The notes below the pieces were generated by a model. The model was not told where the DNA came from, did no database searches, and saw only the letters and a list, made by a program, of their open reading frames with translations. From positions 134,922-198,921 of the forward strand of contig KN834804.1 of NCBI GenBank assembly GCA_000827265.1: a stretch of DNA of 64,000 nt, given 5' to 3'. Of this stretch, positions 45,799 to 57,088 are shown piece after piece (positions within the stretch are counted from its first letter, which is position 1; each line of letters begins with the position of its first letter). The DNA is from Collybiopsis luxurians FD-317 M1 (Eukaryota > Basidiomycota > Agaricomycetes > Agaricales > Omphalotaceae). The translations under genes were made by a program, and so were the position numbers.

Positions 45799-47148
45799 GG
45801 GATTAATGATGTGAATAGGTAAAATGCATGAACTGTATTTAAGTAGAGTTTTGAATTGGATCAAAGCATTGTTGGAATGCGGGTTAGAAACATCCTCAAA
45901 TGTGATCAGGCAGAAATGTAAATGCAAGTATACATTGTATAAAGACCGGGTCTATAACTTGAGCAAGCGCTTCGTGATTTGCATCGGAGGATGGTTGAGA
46001 GAAGGTCATCTGTCAACCGCCCCATATGATGTTTGCGAACCGACGCTTTGACCCGTTCTCACGGTCACATTGACACCGCGATTTCTTATTGCCTTGATCT
46101 TGACCGACTTAGCTGCGCTAACTCCCTACGATGTTACGAATTATAGAAAGATAAAAATAGCTCGTTCCTCATGCTGTAACCTTTCTTACTTTGCCTTGCC
46201 CGTCGGTGTTAGAAGAATAGATACAGGGAAAATATGTATCTTCGGCTTACAAACAATGACCGTGCTTGAAGCTTGAGGGAGGAAAACCCAATTAACTTCT
46301 TCTGTTTAGTACTCAGCAGCTCTGCCATAAGTGCTCCGAGTATGCCCGTAAATGTGCGGGAATTCACAAGGCTTGAGGCAAATGGAACGTCCGTAAGTAA
46401 TTTCGACGCAGACTTTGACCTATGAAATCTGTATTGAGGGAGTTCTAAGTATGGACTCGAATGCTAGGTGAGCTATCATCGATGCTCAAGCCAGCAATTC
46501 TGCCTCTCTTTCTCTCTTTCTTCATGTAACATGGGTTTCGTGGCTTCGTATTTGCTTTGAGAGTGTGCGATGTCTAACTTGAACGGAGTGGTGGATAGCC
46601 CAAGGTACTGTATGAAAGAAAAGTCATTGACTTCATCGGCTCTTCAAACTTCGGTCCTCTCTATCTTTCTAGCCCTTCTAATTTGAGCAACACCTCCAGA
46701 TTTCCGTGCGCGAGATGGTTTCAAAATCGGTTACAAGGACTTGTGGTAGATCATACTGTATAGTTTATATTTAGACTCCTGGATTTTACTACGAAGAAAT
46801 CAGGGTTTGAGAAAACAGACAAGGTGCCAGTGGCGCTCAGCGTTCAGTACTCACAGCTTGGACCAAGCACGTGGGGGTCCCGGGGCTCCCCGGTCAAGGA
46901 CCTTGGCCTTAGACGTTAAACTTCCGCTCCGACGACGACGACCCGAGTAGTTCCCTCTGGATTATTTTTTTTCCAGAAATGAGAGCAACTTTGAAACTCC
47001 CACCCACACTCTATCTTACTTGTGAAGATCACATACCTTGTTTGCACCTTCTTTCACTTCGATACTACACGTTCCGACTCATCAAATTGATCCTTGTTCT
47101 ACGTCTTCCTCGCCATATTAACGTCTGACATTTCTGACATATGAAAGA
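45799..47148. other. Intergenic, no gene seen
   Basis: About 1.35 kb. Short open frames only. The last 170 bp is pyrimidine-rich and promoter-like in the plus direction. Confidence 0.4.
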
Positions 47149-47807
47149 ATGCCTGGACGACCGGGAGCAGAGACGGAACAGCAGACGATTATTGAGAAGG
47201 ACGACCAGGAAGCGGATACAACTCAAAGGTTCAATTGGCTAACGGTCAAGGTACGTTGTGTGTCTTTTTATAGCTCACCTATTCAAAGGACCTCTACGCT
47301 CATGGATGAGCATAAAGCCAAACACCGCTTTATGTCCGAGCCTTCCCGCCATGGAATTAAACGGTCTGTATTGACTCTTTTCAACTCTCGAGAACGTTTC
47401 CGATATCTGAGTAACTGCGGTAAGTTTCTTGTTTCCTTCGAGCGAGAAGATGTACCGAAAGCCCTCTTTACCATATCATTGGGTCCATGTCTACCTAATC
47501 CGGATTCAGCTCCGAAGTTTATTTCCAATAGCGACAATGAATTAATCCTGGTCGTGATGGTTGCACACTTGGAACGGTGGATCTTCCATGAATCGCAACT
47601 TTCCTCTACTGTGCACATTATCATGGTTTGCAAAATTGTACTCACCTGGGTCCATGCTGATTCTTCGAAAATCATATCCTCTCGCCGTCTTCTGTTAACC
47701 TCGGTACCTTTCTCGTAATAACATTTGAACTCGACTGTATCAAACAATGCTTCGGCATTCTTGGCAGCCTTCCATGCTCTATGTGCTGTCGATGCGGAAG
47801 CGAACAA
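47149..47807. other. Overlapping open frames, coding strand undecided
   Basis: A plus-strand frame begins at 47149 after a promoter-like leader (MPGRPGAETEQQTIIEKDDQ, then a possible donor GTACGT at 47251). A minus-strand frame at 47283-47807 has a more protein-like composition (for example FDTVEFKCYYEKGTEVNRRR) and an inner GTGAGT donor. Neither gives a complete spliced gene, and I recognise no family. It may be a relic. Confidence 0.3.
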
Positions 47808-48289
47808 GCATTCAGGCTCGCCAGCTCACTGAATAAACTATCTTGTTTACTTGATGCATACCCTGAAAATTGCTCGAAGAGATTCATTCGTTACGAGCTC
47901 CACAACGTCTCCAAGTCGACTCGCTCTGCTCTGCTGATACTGCTGAAAAAGGAATCTCTATCCTAGCAATGAAGATCATTGCTTCCGTCGCTTTCCACAT
48001 CTTGTTCCATTCCACGCTCATAGCTTGGTAACCCTACCCATCCGACTCAGACGTACGCCCACTAATTCTATTACAACGTACAGTTACATAAGAATCGTAA
48101 GGCTTTTGTCCATGGCGTCTTTTTTGGCATGAGCCGCAGAATTGGTCGTACCATGAAAAGCGAGCAGTGTACCCCAACTCAGTTCACGAATACAAAACAC
48201 AAACTAAATATAAAACCCTCATGTTCCTATTCCCCAAACTTCCAATCTTCTACCATTTCGCTCCCACCTCCCCCTTCGACTGAGCTGCG

Positions 48290-49836
48290 ATGATAGCTTG
48301 GATACCCTGTCTGTTATTATTAGTGGGGTCAGCTCTTGCTTCTCACATTCAATATCGCTACGACACAAATGACTCAGACCCGTTTGTCGGAGGAGGCTCA
48401 GATCAAGGCTGGCAGATAATGCCTGAAGTTGGAGGTGCGACTTCCTACCCCCAGTGGCCTTTGGACCCTAAAGGCAGGGCCAAGCTGGTAAGTTACTTCT
48501 ACTCGCGTGGACAATAAACAAGACGCTCAAGTGCTACGGTGTTAGCCTGTCTATCAAACTACAGGACTGGTCGAATCCGAAATAACTCGAGCAGTCATTG
48601 TTTTGCCCGGTAAAGTATGTCTGAGCTACGATTATGTGCGTTTGTCATACCTAGCTCTTTCCTCAAACAGCCTCGTGATTGCTGGTACTATTGGGTCATC
48701 ATGAACAATGCTCTCGTCAAAGCCAACGCCCAGAACTCATCTATTGATCCCTCCCAAATTTCGATCATGGCCCCATGTTTCTGGACTGAGCTAGATGTCC
48801 AAGCCGGCGCCGCTCAATCTGATGTGCTTGTCTTCGGGTTGACTACATGGATAGACGGAAAAGAGAACGTTGGCCCTTCTACAATCTCGAAGTATAGCAG
48901 CTTCAGAGTCTTGGACGATCTCATTGCATATTATATGGACAGGATAAGATATCCGAATCTGAATGTGATTATATCCTTCTTTGCCTTGCTGCTTTGCTGA
49001 CTTCATTTTCAGACCGTGGTCCTAGCAGGCCATTCTGCCGGAGGTCAAATGGTCCAGCGTTATGCTGGATTAAGACGAGCAAATGTAGACGACGATCGCC
49101 TTCACTTCTGGGTAGGTACGTGGAAGTTCCTTTATCAGTTTACCGCGTATCAAATAACGTTCATAAAGCCAATCCGGGTTCACTGATGTGGCTTTCTCCC
49201 GATCGACCTTACCCTAACGCATCCTGTGAAGGAATTGACGACTACAAATACGGGCTGGCGGGTAATTTCCCTTGGTACGGCCGTGGTCTCGACCGTGATA
49301 GTATTACCCCTTTGTATAACCAGAGAATCATCAACTATGCCTGGGGAACGGTAATTTTTCGTCCATTGAGCCGATAGTCCTTTCCGTTTTCTTACACTTC
49401 TCTCTACAGGCCGACAATGGACCTGGAGATACAAGATGTGAGGCAGAGGTGAGCTTCGTCTGGTATGCCCGGTATTCAGTTTCTTAAATCTTTTGGTAGA
49501 CTCAAGGATCTACACACCTCACACGAGGCCAAAACTTTGTTCAAATGATCAACAGCACCTTCGGATGGCCAGCCAATGCTACCGTAGACTGGGTTCTGGG
49601 TGTCTCCCACGACAACGTAGGCATGATGGAGAGTGACGATGGGATAGACAAGGCAAGCGTCTGGTGATATTCAAAAAGAGGACCCTAGGCTGACTATCTT
49701 TTTGCTTTAGCTTTTTGTTTATCAGACAGCCTTTTCGGAACCTCAGGCGGTACCACCTCTGACACAATTTATGTTGCGGAGCTATGCTGTGTTGAACAGT
49801 ATCTTTCAGTCACGAGGTCAAGCGACAGTAAATTAA
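48290..49836 (+). CDS. Secreted alpha/beta-hydrolase-type serine hydrolase, function unknown
   Basis: Eight exons, 387 residues; introns at 48488-48545, 48615-48670, 48965-49012, 49116-49168, 49351-49409, 49449-49499 and 49653-49710, and the frame closes. A signal peptide (MIAWIPCLLLLVGSALAS) is followed by ITRAVIVLPGK (oxyanion-side strand), then VVLAGHSAGGQMVQRYA with the nucleophile elbow G-H-S-A-G, NPGSLMWL, and a C-terminal GVSHDNVGMM that could supply the histidine. Several N-glycosylation sequons fit secretion. The last intron has a GC donor (GCAAGC at 49653) confirmed by the frame. I cannot say whether it is an esterase, lipase or peptidase. An ATG directly after a CT-rich leader was used as start. 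Confidence 0.82.
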
Positions 49837-50042
49837 CAGAATGGACTTACACTCTCTCCGACCATGAATTGCAGAATATACCTTACTCTCTTCCGATTGA
49901 ACCCTGCTGTTAGAGTTTATTCGTCTTTTAACTATTTTATTCTTCAAAATCCTCGCCTGATAGACAGATTCATTTTTTTGGGAACAATGGGATAACAGGG
50001 TAGTTAGAATCAGTATGATATAATGATAAAATCTTTGGTTCA

Positions 50043-50336
50043 TCAAACCGTTACTTTGAGCTTTGCTGATATCCCTTCTTGAGACTCTGGATCGTCTTCA
50101 TGCCAACATTGATACGAATAATTAAGCATCATGGTAGACTTGAGCTTAAAAATCTTCTGGTGAGGAGATGGCTCAAAAGAGACGCTAATAGCACCATCAG
50201 TGATCACTAACTCTGAGCCTGGGAAAGGTACGTCGCGGTTGCATCGCGGCGAAGTTTGCGAAATGACGCTTTGACACATTCCCACGATCGACTTTTCTGC
50301 TTCCGCCAAACCACACAAACCAAATTCGATTTTCAA
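50043..50336 (-). CDS. Small uncharacterised open frame
   Basis: An uninterrupted 97-codon frame, MKIEFGLCGLAEAEKSIVG to the end AKLKVTV, with four cysteines and no signal peptide. It lies tail-to-tail about 200 bp from the hydrolase gene. No family recognised. It could be a real intronless small gene or chance. Confidence 0.3.
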   Translation of the reverse strand: MKIEFGLCGLAEAEKSIVGMCQSVISQTSPRCNRDVPFPGSELVITDGAISVSFEPSPHQKIFKLKSTMMLNYSYQCWHEDDPESQEGISAKLKVTV

Positions 50337-51110
50337 GGACTTTCTGCTGAATGATTCACGGATTGCTTATCGCCCGGTTCAATAAAGATCCCACAGTATA
50401 CTGTCTACATCAAGATGGAAAGATAGACAGTTATATCAGAGTATTTCCGACCCATTGAAGCTATGATCTTCTCTTACCCCACCAGCTGTTCGGTAGCCAA
50501 TTGTTACTTGCGCGTTGACCTTTAGGCCTCGACGAAGGATGTCCTGAAACCGAAGCCATCAGCTCCTGCACATTGCTACACCCTTCTGCTTACAAGTTGT
50601 TCCCCTTGCTCATGCTTTCGCATAGACATGTGCTCATCTGTCGCTATTGACTCCATTGACTTGCGTGAGCTATGGTGCAACGGACTTACACCGCCGTCAG
50701 AGGAAAATCGCGAACCCTGCGCTTCATCTTCTCAAAGTTGTAATTGTGGCTGAATACATGACTCGTGCTTGGGATACTTTGACCGATTTGGGTGCAGCAC
50801 CGGTATGAGAGAGGTGGAGAATATCACCACGCAGCAGAAGCTTGAAGTTAGGCCGGTCTGAAAATAGTGAGGATCAGTCAGCAGCGCATTGTTTTCTATT
50901 CTTAATATCTGTCCCATTCCCATCCTTCGATCCCGCTCACACGTTGATGCTTCTCACATAGGTTGCACATGTATGGGAGTACTAGGTGATGTGTGTTCTA
51001 AATATCAATGACGATCCTTAAAAGCAAAGCTATGGAGCTCGCCATACCTTAGGGCTCGGATTCCAGACATCTTCTGCTGTTCTGCTTTCCACGCGTCTTT
51101 TGTTTGCAAG
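50337..51110. repeat. Upstream flank of protease copy 4
   Basis: Related to the flanks of copies 1 and 2 (ACCAGTTGTTCGGAAGCGAATTGTTACTTGCGC-type block near 50480, GCAGCAGAAGCTTGAAG near 50831), with several indels. No coding sequence. Core promoter CCTTAAAAGCAAAGC at 51016-51030. Confidence 0.7.
51016..51024 (+). promoter_or_regulatory. Core promoter motif of protease copy 4
   Basis: CCTTAAAAG followed by CAAAGC, 95 bp before the ATG at 51111. Confidence 0.6.
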
Positions 51111-52834
51111 ATGTTCTCTGTCATCTCCCTGCTGACTTTTGTTACCCTTGCTTTGGGTGTGGCAACCAGTCCCGTCGTTGTTGTCGACCGTTCTCCAATT
51201 CTTTCTCTTCCTCTCAAGAGGGTCAACAACTTCACCAGTGGTCATGACATTCTTGCTCGTGACCTTGCTAGGGTTCAACGCTTCAGAGACCGGGCCAAGG
51301 CTCGTGCGACTGGTCAACCCGTCAAGAGGCAATCTTCAGAACCTGTCAGCAACCAGGTCGTGTCTTATATTGCTTCTGTTGGTGTCGGCGCCAGCGATTC
51401 CCAGTGTGAGTCGTCTCCATATTACCAGCAGTTTTACCACTGATTATTTGCTGATCCTAACGAAGTCCAACTGATTGTTGACACGGGCTCGTCTAATACA
51501 TGGGTGCGAGTTCGCAGCCCGTTCACTTTTCGTTCTCACGTCTCAATATGAGAATTTATCAGGTGGGAGCCACTAAGCGCTACACTGCAACATCAACATC
51601 TACGGATACAGAAGATGCGGTTTCTGTTTCCTATGGTTCCGGAGACTTTTCTGGTAAGCGTTCAATATCAGACACCTGGCTCTTCCTCACCGTTGGTTTC
51701 CCAGGGACCGAGTTCATTGACAGAGTCACCCTCTCTTCCAGCCTCGTCATCAACCAGCAAAGTATTGGAGTTGCATCTAGTTCCGAAGGCTTTGAGGGTG
51801 TAGACGGCATCTTGGGGTGTGTAGGCCTCCCGGTTAGGAGCTATGTCAAGCTGTTCCACTGACGTGCCACTTGCAGTATTGGTCCTGTCGACTTGACAGA
51901 GGATACCGTCGAAAACGTCAATACCGTTCCTACTGTGACAGACAATCTCTTCGCGCAGGGTACTATCGCTCAGAACCTCGTTGCAGTCTCTTTCGCGCCT
52001 ACGGACGCTGAAGTAGACAACAATGGTGAACTCACTTTCGGTAAGCTTTTTAAATCTTGCGGTACATCATACCTTGGTAAACACTCGTAGGTGGAACGGA
52101 TTCTACAAAGTTCACTGGGGAAATCACTTTTGTGTACGTTTCTTGTCTGCACATAGAATAGCAGAATGATTCTCACTTTGTGCAGGCCAAGAAACGGAGA
52201 CTTCTGGGGAATCACGCAAACTGTCACCTACGGTTCGACGAGCATTCTTGGCAACACGGACGGCATTGTCGATACGGGCACAACTTTGATCTTGTTCGAT
52301 CAAACCGCGTTCAATGCATACACTAGAGCCACCGGAGTACGCTCGGATCTATTTATGTAAACAATATTTGCCTACTAACTTGATTCCGATCAGGCTGTCC
52401 TGGACAACAATACTGGGCTCTTAAGAGTCACCACAGCCCAGTTCAACGCTCTTCAGAACCTGAACTTCAACATTGGCGGTGTAAGACTCTAGTTTCCTCT
52501 GAGTCTGCGTTGACTAAAACGATGGCCGCACAGACAACATTCTCCTTGACTCCGAATGCTCAAATTTTCCCTCGTAGCTTGAACACTCTCATAGGTGGCG
52601 TTGCCAACGATATCTATCTCATTGTTGGTAACCTTGGTGAGATTTTCTAACAAAATAATTCAGATAGAAAGGACTGGAAACTGACTGAGATTTGTCCTAG
52701 GCCCTTCGGGAGAAGAGCCTTTCAACTTTGTTAACGGCTATGCTTTCCTTGAGCGTTTCTATTCCGTTTTCGACACAGGCAACAACCGAGTCGGAATCGC
52801 AACCACCCCGAACACGAACGCCGAGACCAACTGA
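51111..52834 (+). CDS. Secreted aspartic protease (A1, polyporopepsin-like), copy 4
   Basis: Reference copy for this array: ten exons (51111-51405, 51466-51503, 51563-51653, 51705-51816, 51877-52040, 52091-52133, 52186-52336, 52394-52480, 52534-52636, 52701-52834), 405 residues, all phases close. Signal peptide about residues 1-19, propeptide to K72-R73 (KRQ site), first catalytic D104 in FQLIVDTGSSNTW, flap VSYGSGDFSG, GVDGILG, second catalytic D277 in GIVDTGTTLILF, end AETN. The mature size of about 330 residues fits basidiomycete pepsin-like enzymes; extracellular acid endopeptidase. Very few cysteines, as in polyporopepsin. Confidence 0.95.
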
Positions 52835-53533
52835 GCGATTCGAAGTGAAAATAACGTAGTATAGGACATAAGGCTTCATTCACATGTACGGGTATATCTG
52901 TATAGCATAAATGATTACGAATGAAACGATCTAAAATAGCAGCTTTACTCCGCAATCGACCAATACTCAGAATGGAACGAATTGATAAATGCTAGTGTGT
53001 GCGAAGTACCGATTTTGATAGTGCACCCATTCAAGCATCAGGGGGGAAAAGTTGGTTTGTAGACAGCCAGGTCAACAACGTAGTATCCAATATGCTTGCA
53101 TTGCCGAACTATTGGAGCACTCGGCTGGGATACGAAGAAGGGTTGGCATCATGAATTGGTGGATGTGAACTTGGATGTGAACATTCATAGGGCACGGCTT
53201 CAAGTTTACATTGCGATATGGGGACCAGGGCTATACTCGATAGCCTCGACGAATCAGAATTAAGACCATATAGAGGAAATGACCATATAGAGGAAATTTA
53301 TCAGATTTAAAAGAAATAGGGCGCTCGGAAGTTCTCTTAAACCGTTCTGCCACCCCTAATCTCGTTCTCTCACGCCACTTTCGCGTCACTCAATGCCATT
53401 CTATCGCCATTGCGAGTTGACTGATGATCAACTATATTACAGATGCTATGAGCCCGACTCTTCTTCTACGAACTAGGACTCCGCTCTCAAGCTGAGTGCA
53501 TGACATTGTCAACAGCCAAGGTCTTTACGAAGC
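52835..53533. other. 3' flank of protease copy 4
   Basis: Shares pieces with the 3' flanks of copies 1 and 2 (TACGAAGAAGGGTTGGC, GATATGGGGACCAGGGCTATAC, GCTATGAGCCCGACTCTTCTTC) but has lost the GPI1 fragment. A 21-bp direct repeat GACCATATAGAGGAAAT lies at about 53266 and 53281. Confidence 0.6.
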
Positions 53534-53917
53534 TCAAATCTCGCAGAAGAGAGAACCTGCTTGGCAACTAGTAGCGTTCCAGCAAAATAAGTAAAGGTAA
53601 GGAATTTTTAGCTTTGTTATAAATACTCACGCCCAAGCTCCTGAGTTGTGGCAGCACAGCTGGCTGTAACCGCACTGCATTGAAGAATCCGCAATCAGCA
53701 AGATGTGAAGGAGTCCGGCCAGATTAGTCGACGTACAGAAGTGTCATCTGGCCCGGAGCCTACCAGGGGGTTAGATTCTACAAAGCCTCATCTGATTCAG
53801 TAATATTAACTCACAAGCTGGATGATTCGGTCCTCCTTGAGGGACTGCTCCAACGACCAAACTATTCAAGGGCAAAGCCGCGATGAGAGAGGAAATGGTA
53901 GCAAATTTGAACAACAT
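53534..53917 (-). CDS. Small secreted six-cysteine protein with cystine-knot-like spacing
   Basis: Four exons (53917-53815, 53759-53737, 53674-53631, 53567-53534), 67 residues, frame closes. Signal peptide MLFKFATISSLIAALPLNSL is followed by VVGAVPQGG and then six cysteines spaced C-x7-C-x5-CC-x7-C-x6-C, ending SLFCEI. The C...C...CC...C...C order is that of knottin-type folds; the fold is inference from spacing only. All four splice junctions are GT-AG. A TATAAATA box on the minus strand (54016-54023) sits about 100 bp before the ATG. It is a small secreted protein of the kind common in fungal secretomes; role unknown. It sits between two protease copies, transcribed opposite to them. Confidence 0.75.
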
Positions 53918-54600
53918 TGTCGCCTAAAATAGAGATGGCAGAGACTGAAGGTCGAGTTCAATGCTTCGCTTTGAGAAGTGAGGGAACTTGAATCATCTGC
54001 CTCGATTTGCAGCTGTATTTATACGGGTTCTGAACAGCTGAGGACAATACTAGACCGACGCCATTTCGGTGTACTAGGAACTTGAACGTCAGAAACATGG
54101 CGCCAGGTAAGCGTATTCTATATTGTGACACTATGTTAAGTAAGAAAACTGATAGCGATGCTGAGTGCAGACCCTGACATAACTGAATACGAAGAGGTGC
54201 AATCAACACTTCTTTTCCCTGGTTGAGACTTAAAGGGGATCCAGCAACCGTGGATGTCGCTGGCCAAACCTAACAACACCACACGCGGCACCGGCAACTA
54301 CCACAGAGGCTAAAGCTTCCATTCAACTACAATCAGTGCGTTCTCGTACTCACAAGGAAACTTACGTACCTGAACACCAGGCGCCTTGGAACACTTGCAT
54401 ACAGTAAGAATCCAACTGGCAATGGCACGGCGGGGTGTTAAGCGCATACATATTCTAATTAGCAAGCAAGGAACCTAAATGCCAATTTATCGTCGTCATA
54501 AAGGTGAGTTAGTATCGGGATATTGAGTTGCGACCCGAGAGTTACTCTAATTTCAATGGACACCCCCGACTTGCACCTGACATTTGTATTGGCCGGTGGT
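53918..54600. promoter_or_regulatory. Promoter of the small cysteine-rich gene and intergenic DNA
   Basis: The TATAAATA box and a leader of about 100 nt are seen on the minus strand. The rest (54100-54600) shows no gene. Confidence 0.5.
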
Positions 54601-55373
54601 TAAATCCTCGTTAAGAATCATTTTGCAGGATCTGAAATGACCAGTATATCTGCTACCTACGTCCATATTGCCTATACGCTATCTACGTCTTTATTGACAA
54701 GGAACAGAGATATAAAAAAACTTCGACAGGCGTATCAAGTTATTTCCGACAGCTGTTTCCCCGTGGGTGAAGTTGTGATCCAGAATCGGATGATTCTATC
54801 TGCCCACTTCCCCTATCTGTCCACTCAATATCCACTCCTCCTGAACGTGAACAGCGCGTCAGCTCGTCCTACATATTGTTTTACTCTTCTGCTTACAAGT
54901 GTGATTCCCTTCCTCATACTTTGAAGTAAACTGCTTCATGACCTTTCCCAGAGCTGCTTTCTTGATTTGCGCGGGCTACGATATATCGGACTGACCGTAG
55001 TTAAATCGTACCGCGAAATGTGGACTTCTTCTCGTCGATTCATGACTAATACTTGGGATACTAATCTGGCCGGTTCAGGCTCACTTAAAGTATTCAAGAG
55101 CACGGAAGCTTGAACTTGTCAAGAGTGCCTGTAAAAACGAGGAACAGTGACCAGTGCACTTAAATTGATTCATATTTCCTGTTCTACTGGCTCACATGTC
55201 CATGCCATTTCCCTCATAGGTTGCGCACTGTGTCAAATGGCAGATGATCGGTTGTGTTTTCTGGATCACAATGGCGACCTTTAAAAGCAAAGCCATTGGA
55301 CTGACCATATCTCACAACTTGGATTCCAGACATCTTCAGCCTCTCTGCTTCCTACACACCTCTTTCTTATAAG
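54601..55373. repeat. 5' flank of protease copy 5 (duplicated unit)
   Basis: Matches 57590-58117 in parts: AAAAAACTTCGACAG, TATCAAG followed by TTATTTCCGAC, CTTCTACTTACAAGTGT-like. The core promoter CTTTAAAAGCAAAGC lies at 55279-55293, 95 bp before the ATG. Confidence 0.65.
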
Positions 55374-57088
55374 ATGCTTTTTGCCACCTCGTTGATTTTT
55401 ATCAATCTCGCATTGAGCGTCGCGATCAGCGCAGTAGTTGTCGTCGACCGTTCGCCGATTCTTTCGCTGCCTCTCACGAGGGTCAACAACTTCACCAGTG
55501 GGCATGACATTCTCGCTCATGATTTTGCCAGGTCCAGTCGTTCAAGCAACGCACTAAAGCTCATGCGACTGGCCAGACCGTCAAGAGACAATCAGTCACA
55601 GTCAGCAACCAGGTTGTTTCCTACATCGCTTCTGTGGGAGTTGGAGCCAATGCCTCTCTGTGTGGGTCGTCTCTGTATCATACCAAGCTTTATCGCTGAT
55701 TTTCCCAATTCTAGTGAAGTCCAACTGATCGTTGACACGGGCTCGTCTGATACATGGGTGCGAATTCAGAGCCCATTCGCCTTTCGGTTTCAACTCTGAT
55801 TATGAGTCAATCAGGTAGGAACTACTAAGCCGTTCACTGCAACATCGACATCTACAAACACGGGAGCTTTGGTTGGTGTTTCCTATGGTTCTGGATCATT
55901 CACCGGTAAGCATGAAATCTTATGAAGTTGATTCTTTGTCACTGTTGGATGCGTAGGAGTCGAGTGGATTGACAGAGTCACCCTTTCCTCTCAACTCGTC
56001 ATTGAAGAGCAAAGTATTGGCGTTGCATTAGTTCTGCTGGTTTTGAGGGTGTAGATGGTATTTTGGGGTGCGTATGCGCTAAAATTTCTTCGTCTCTGCA
56101 AAGTTGTGTAGCTTACGCGCCATTTTAGTATTGGCCCTGACAATTTGACAGAGGGTACTGTCAATGGGCTCGCCACCGTACCCACTGTGACAGACAACCT
56201 TTTTACACAGGGAACTATTGCCCAGCGTCTCGTTTCAGTTTCCTTCCAGCCTATGAACTCTATACTGGTCAATAACGGTGAACTCACTTTCGGTAAGTTT
56301 TAGATCTTGCGGTACATTGTATCTTTGATAAACACGCGCAGGTGGGACGGATTCCACAAAATTCATGGGCGATATCACTTTTGTGTACGTTTCTTGTTTG
56401 TGTTCAAAGTAGCACGGGATGATTCTCACATTGTGTAGGCCGAGAAACGGACTCTTCTGGGGAATCACTCAAAGTGTCACTTACGGCACAACGAGCATTC
56501 TCGCCAGCACGGACGGCATTGTCGACACGGGCACAACTTTGATTTTGTTCGAAGAAACCGCATACAATCCATATGTGAAAGCTACTGGAGTATGCTCGAA
56601 ATTGTTTATGAAAACATCATTTGCCTGCTAACATGATTCAAATCAGGCTGTCCTGGACAGCGCTACTGGGCTCTTAAGAGTCACCACAGCCCAGTTCAAT
56701 GCTCTTCAGAACTTGAACTTTAATATTGGCGGTGTAATGCTCTAGTTTTTGCTGAGTCTACGTGCTAATCAAAATGATAACAATGCAGACGATCTTCTCC
56801 CTAACTCCCAATGCCCAAATCTTCCCTCGCTCCTTGAACATTGCCATTGGTGGCAACGCCAACAATATCTATCTCATCGTTGGTAACCTTGGTGAGAGTT
56901 TTCAGAAAGATTTTTTGATAGGAAGGACCAATTACTAATTCAAATTTGTCGCAGGCCCGGAGGGAGAGGAGCCTTTCAACTTTGTCAACGGATATGCTTT
57001 CCTTGAGCGTTTCTATTCTGTTTACAATACAACCAACAACCGTGCTGGAATCGCAACTACTCCGTTCACAAATTCCAATACTAACTGA
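55374..57088 (+). pseudogene. Aspartic protease copy 5, two frameshifts
   Basis: Same ten-exon layout, closest to copy 6. Relative to copy 6 one G is missing in the propeptide (GCCAGGTCCAG at about 55529 versus GCCAGGGTCCAG), and one base is missing near 56029 (GCATTAGTTCTGCTGG versus GCATCTAG...), which turns IGVA into an early stop frame. Both lie in exons and no alternative splice restores them. Catalytic motifs remain readable (LIVDTGSSDTW, GIVDTGTTLILF), as do GVSYGSGSFTG and the end ATTPFTNSNTN. Promoter motif and splice sites are intact, so loss looks recent. Confidence 0.85.

Noticed and set aside
47149..47718. Plus-strand 189-codon frame as a complete intronless gene
   Set aside because: It reads through a good donor (GTACGT) after 34 codons and has no recognisable domain; left as undecided rather than called.
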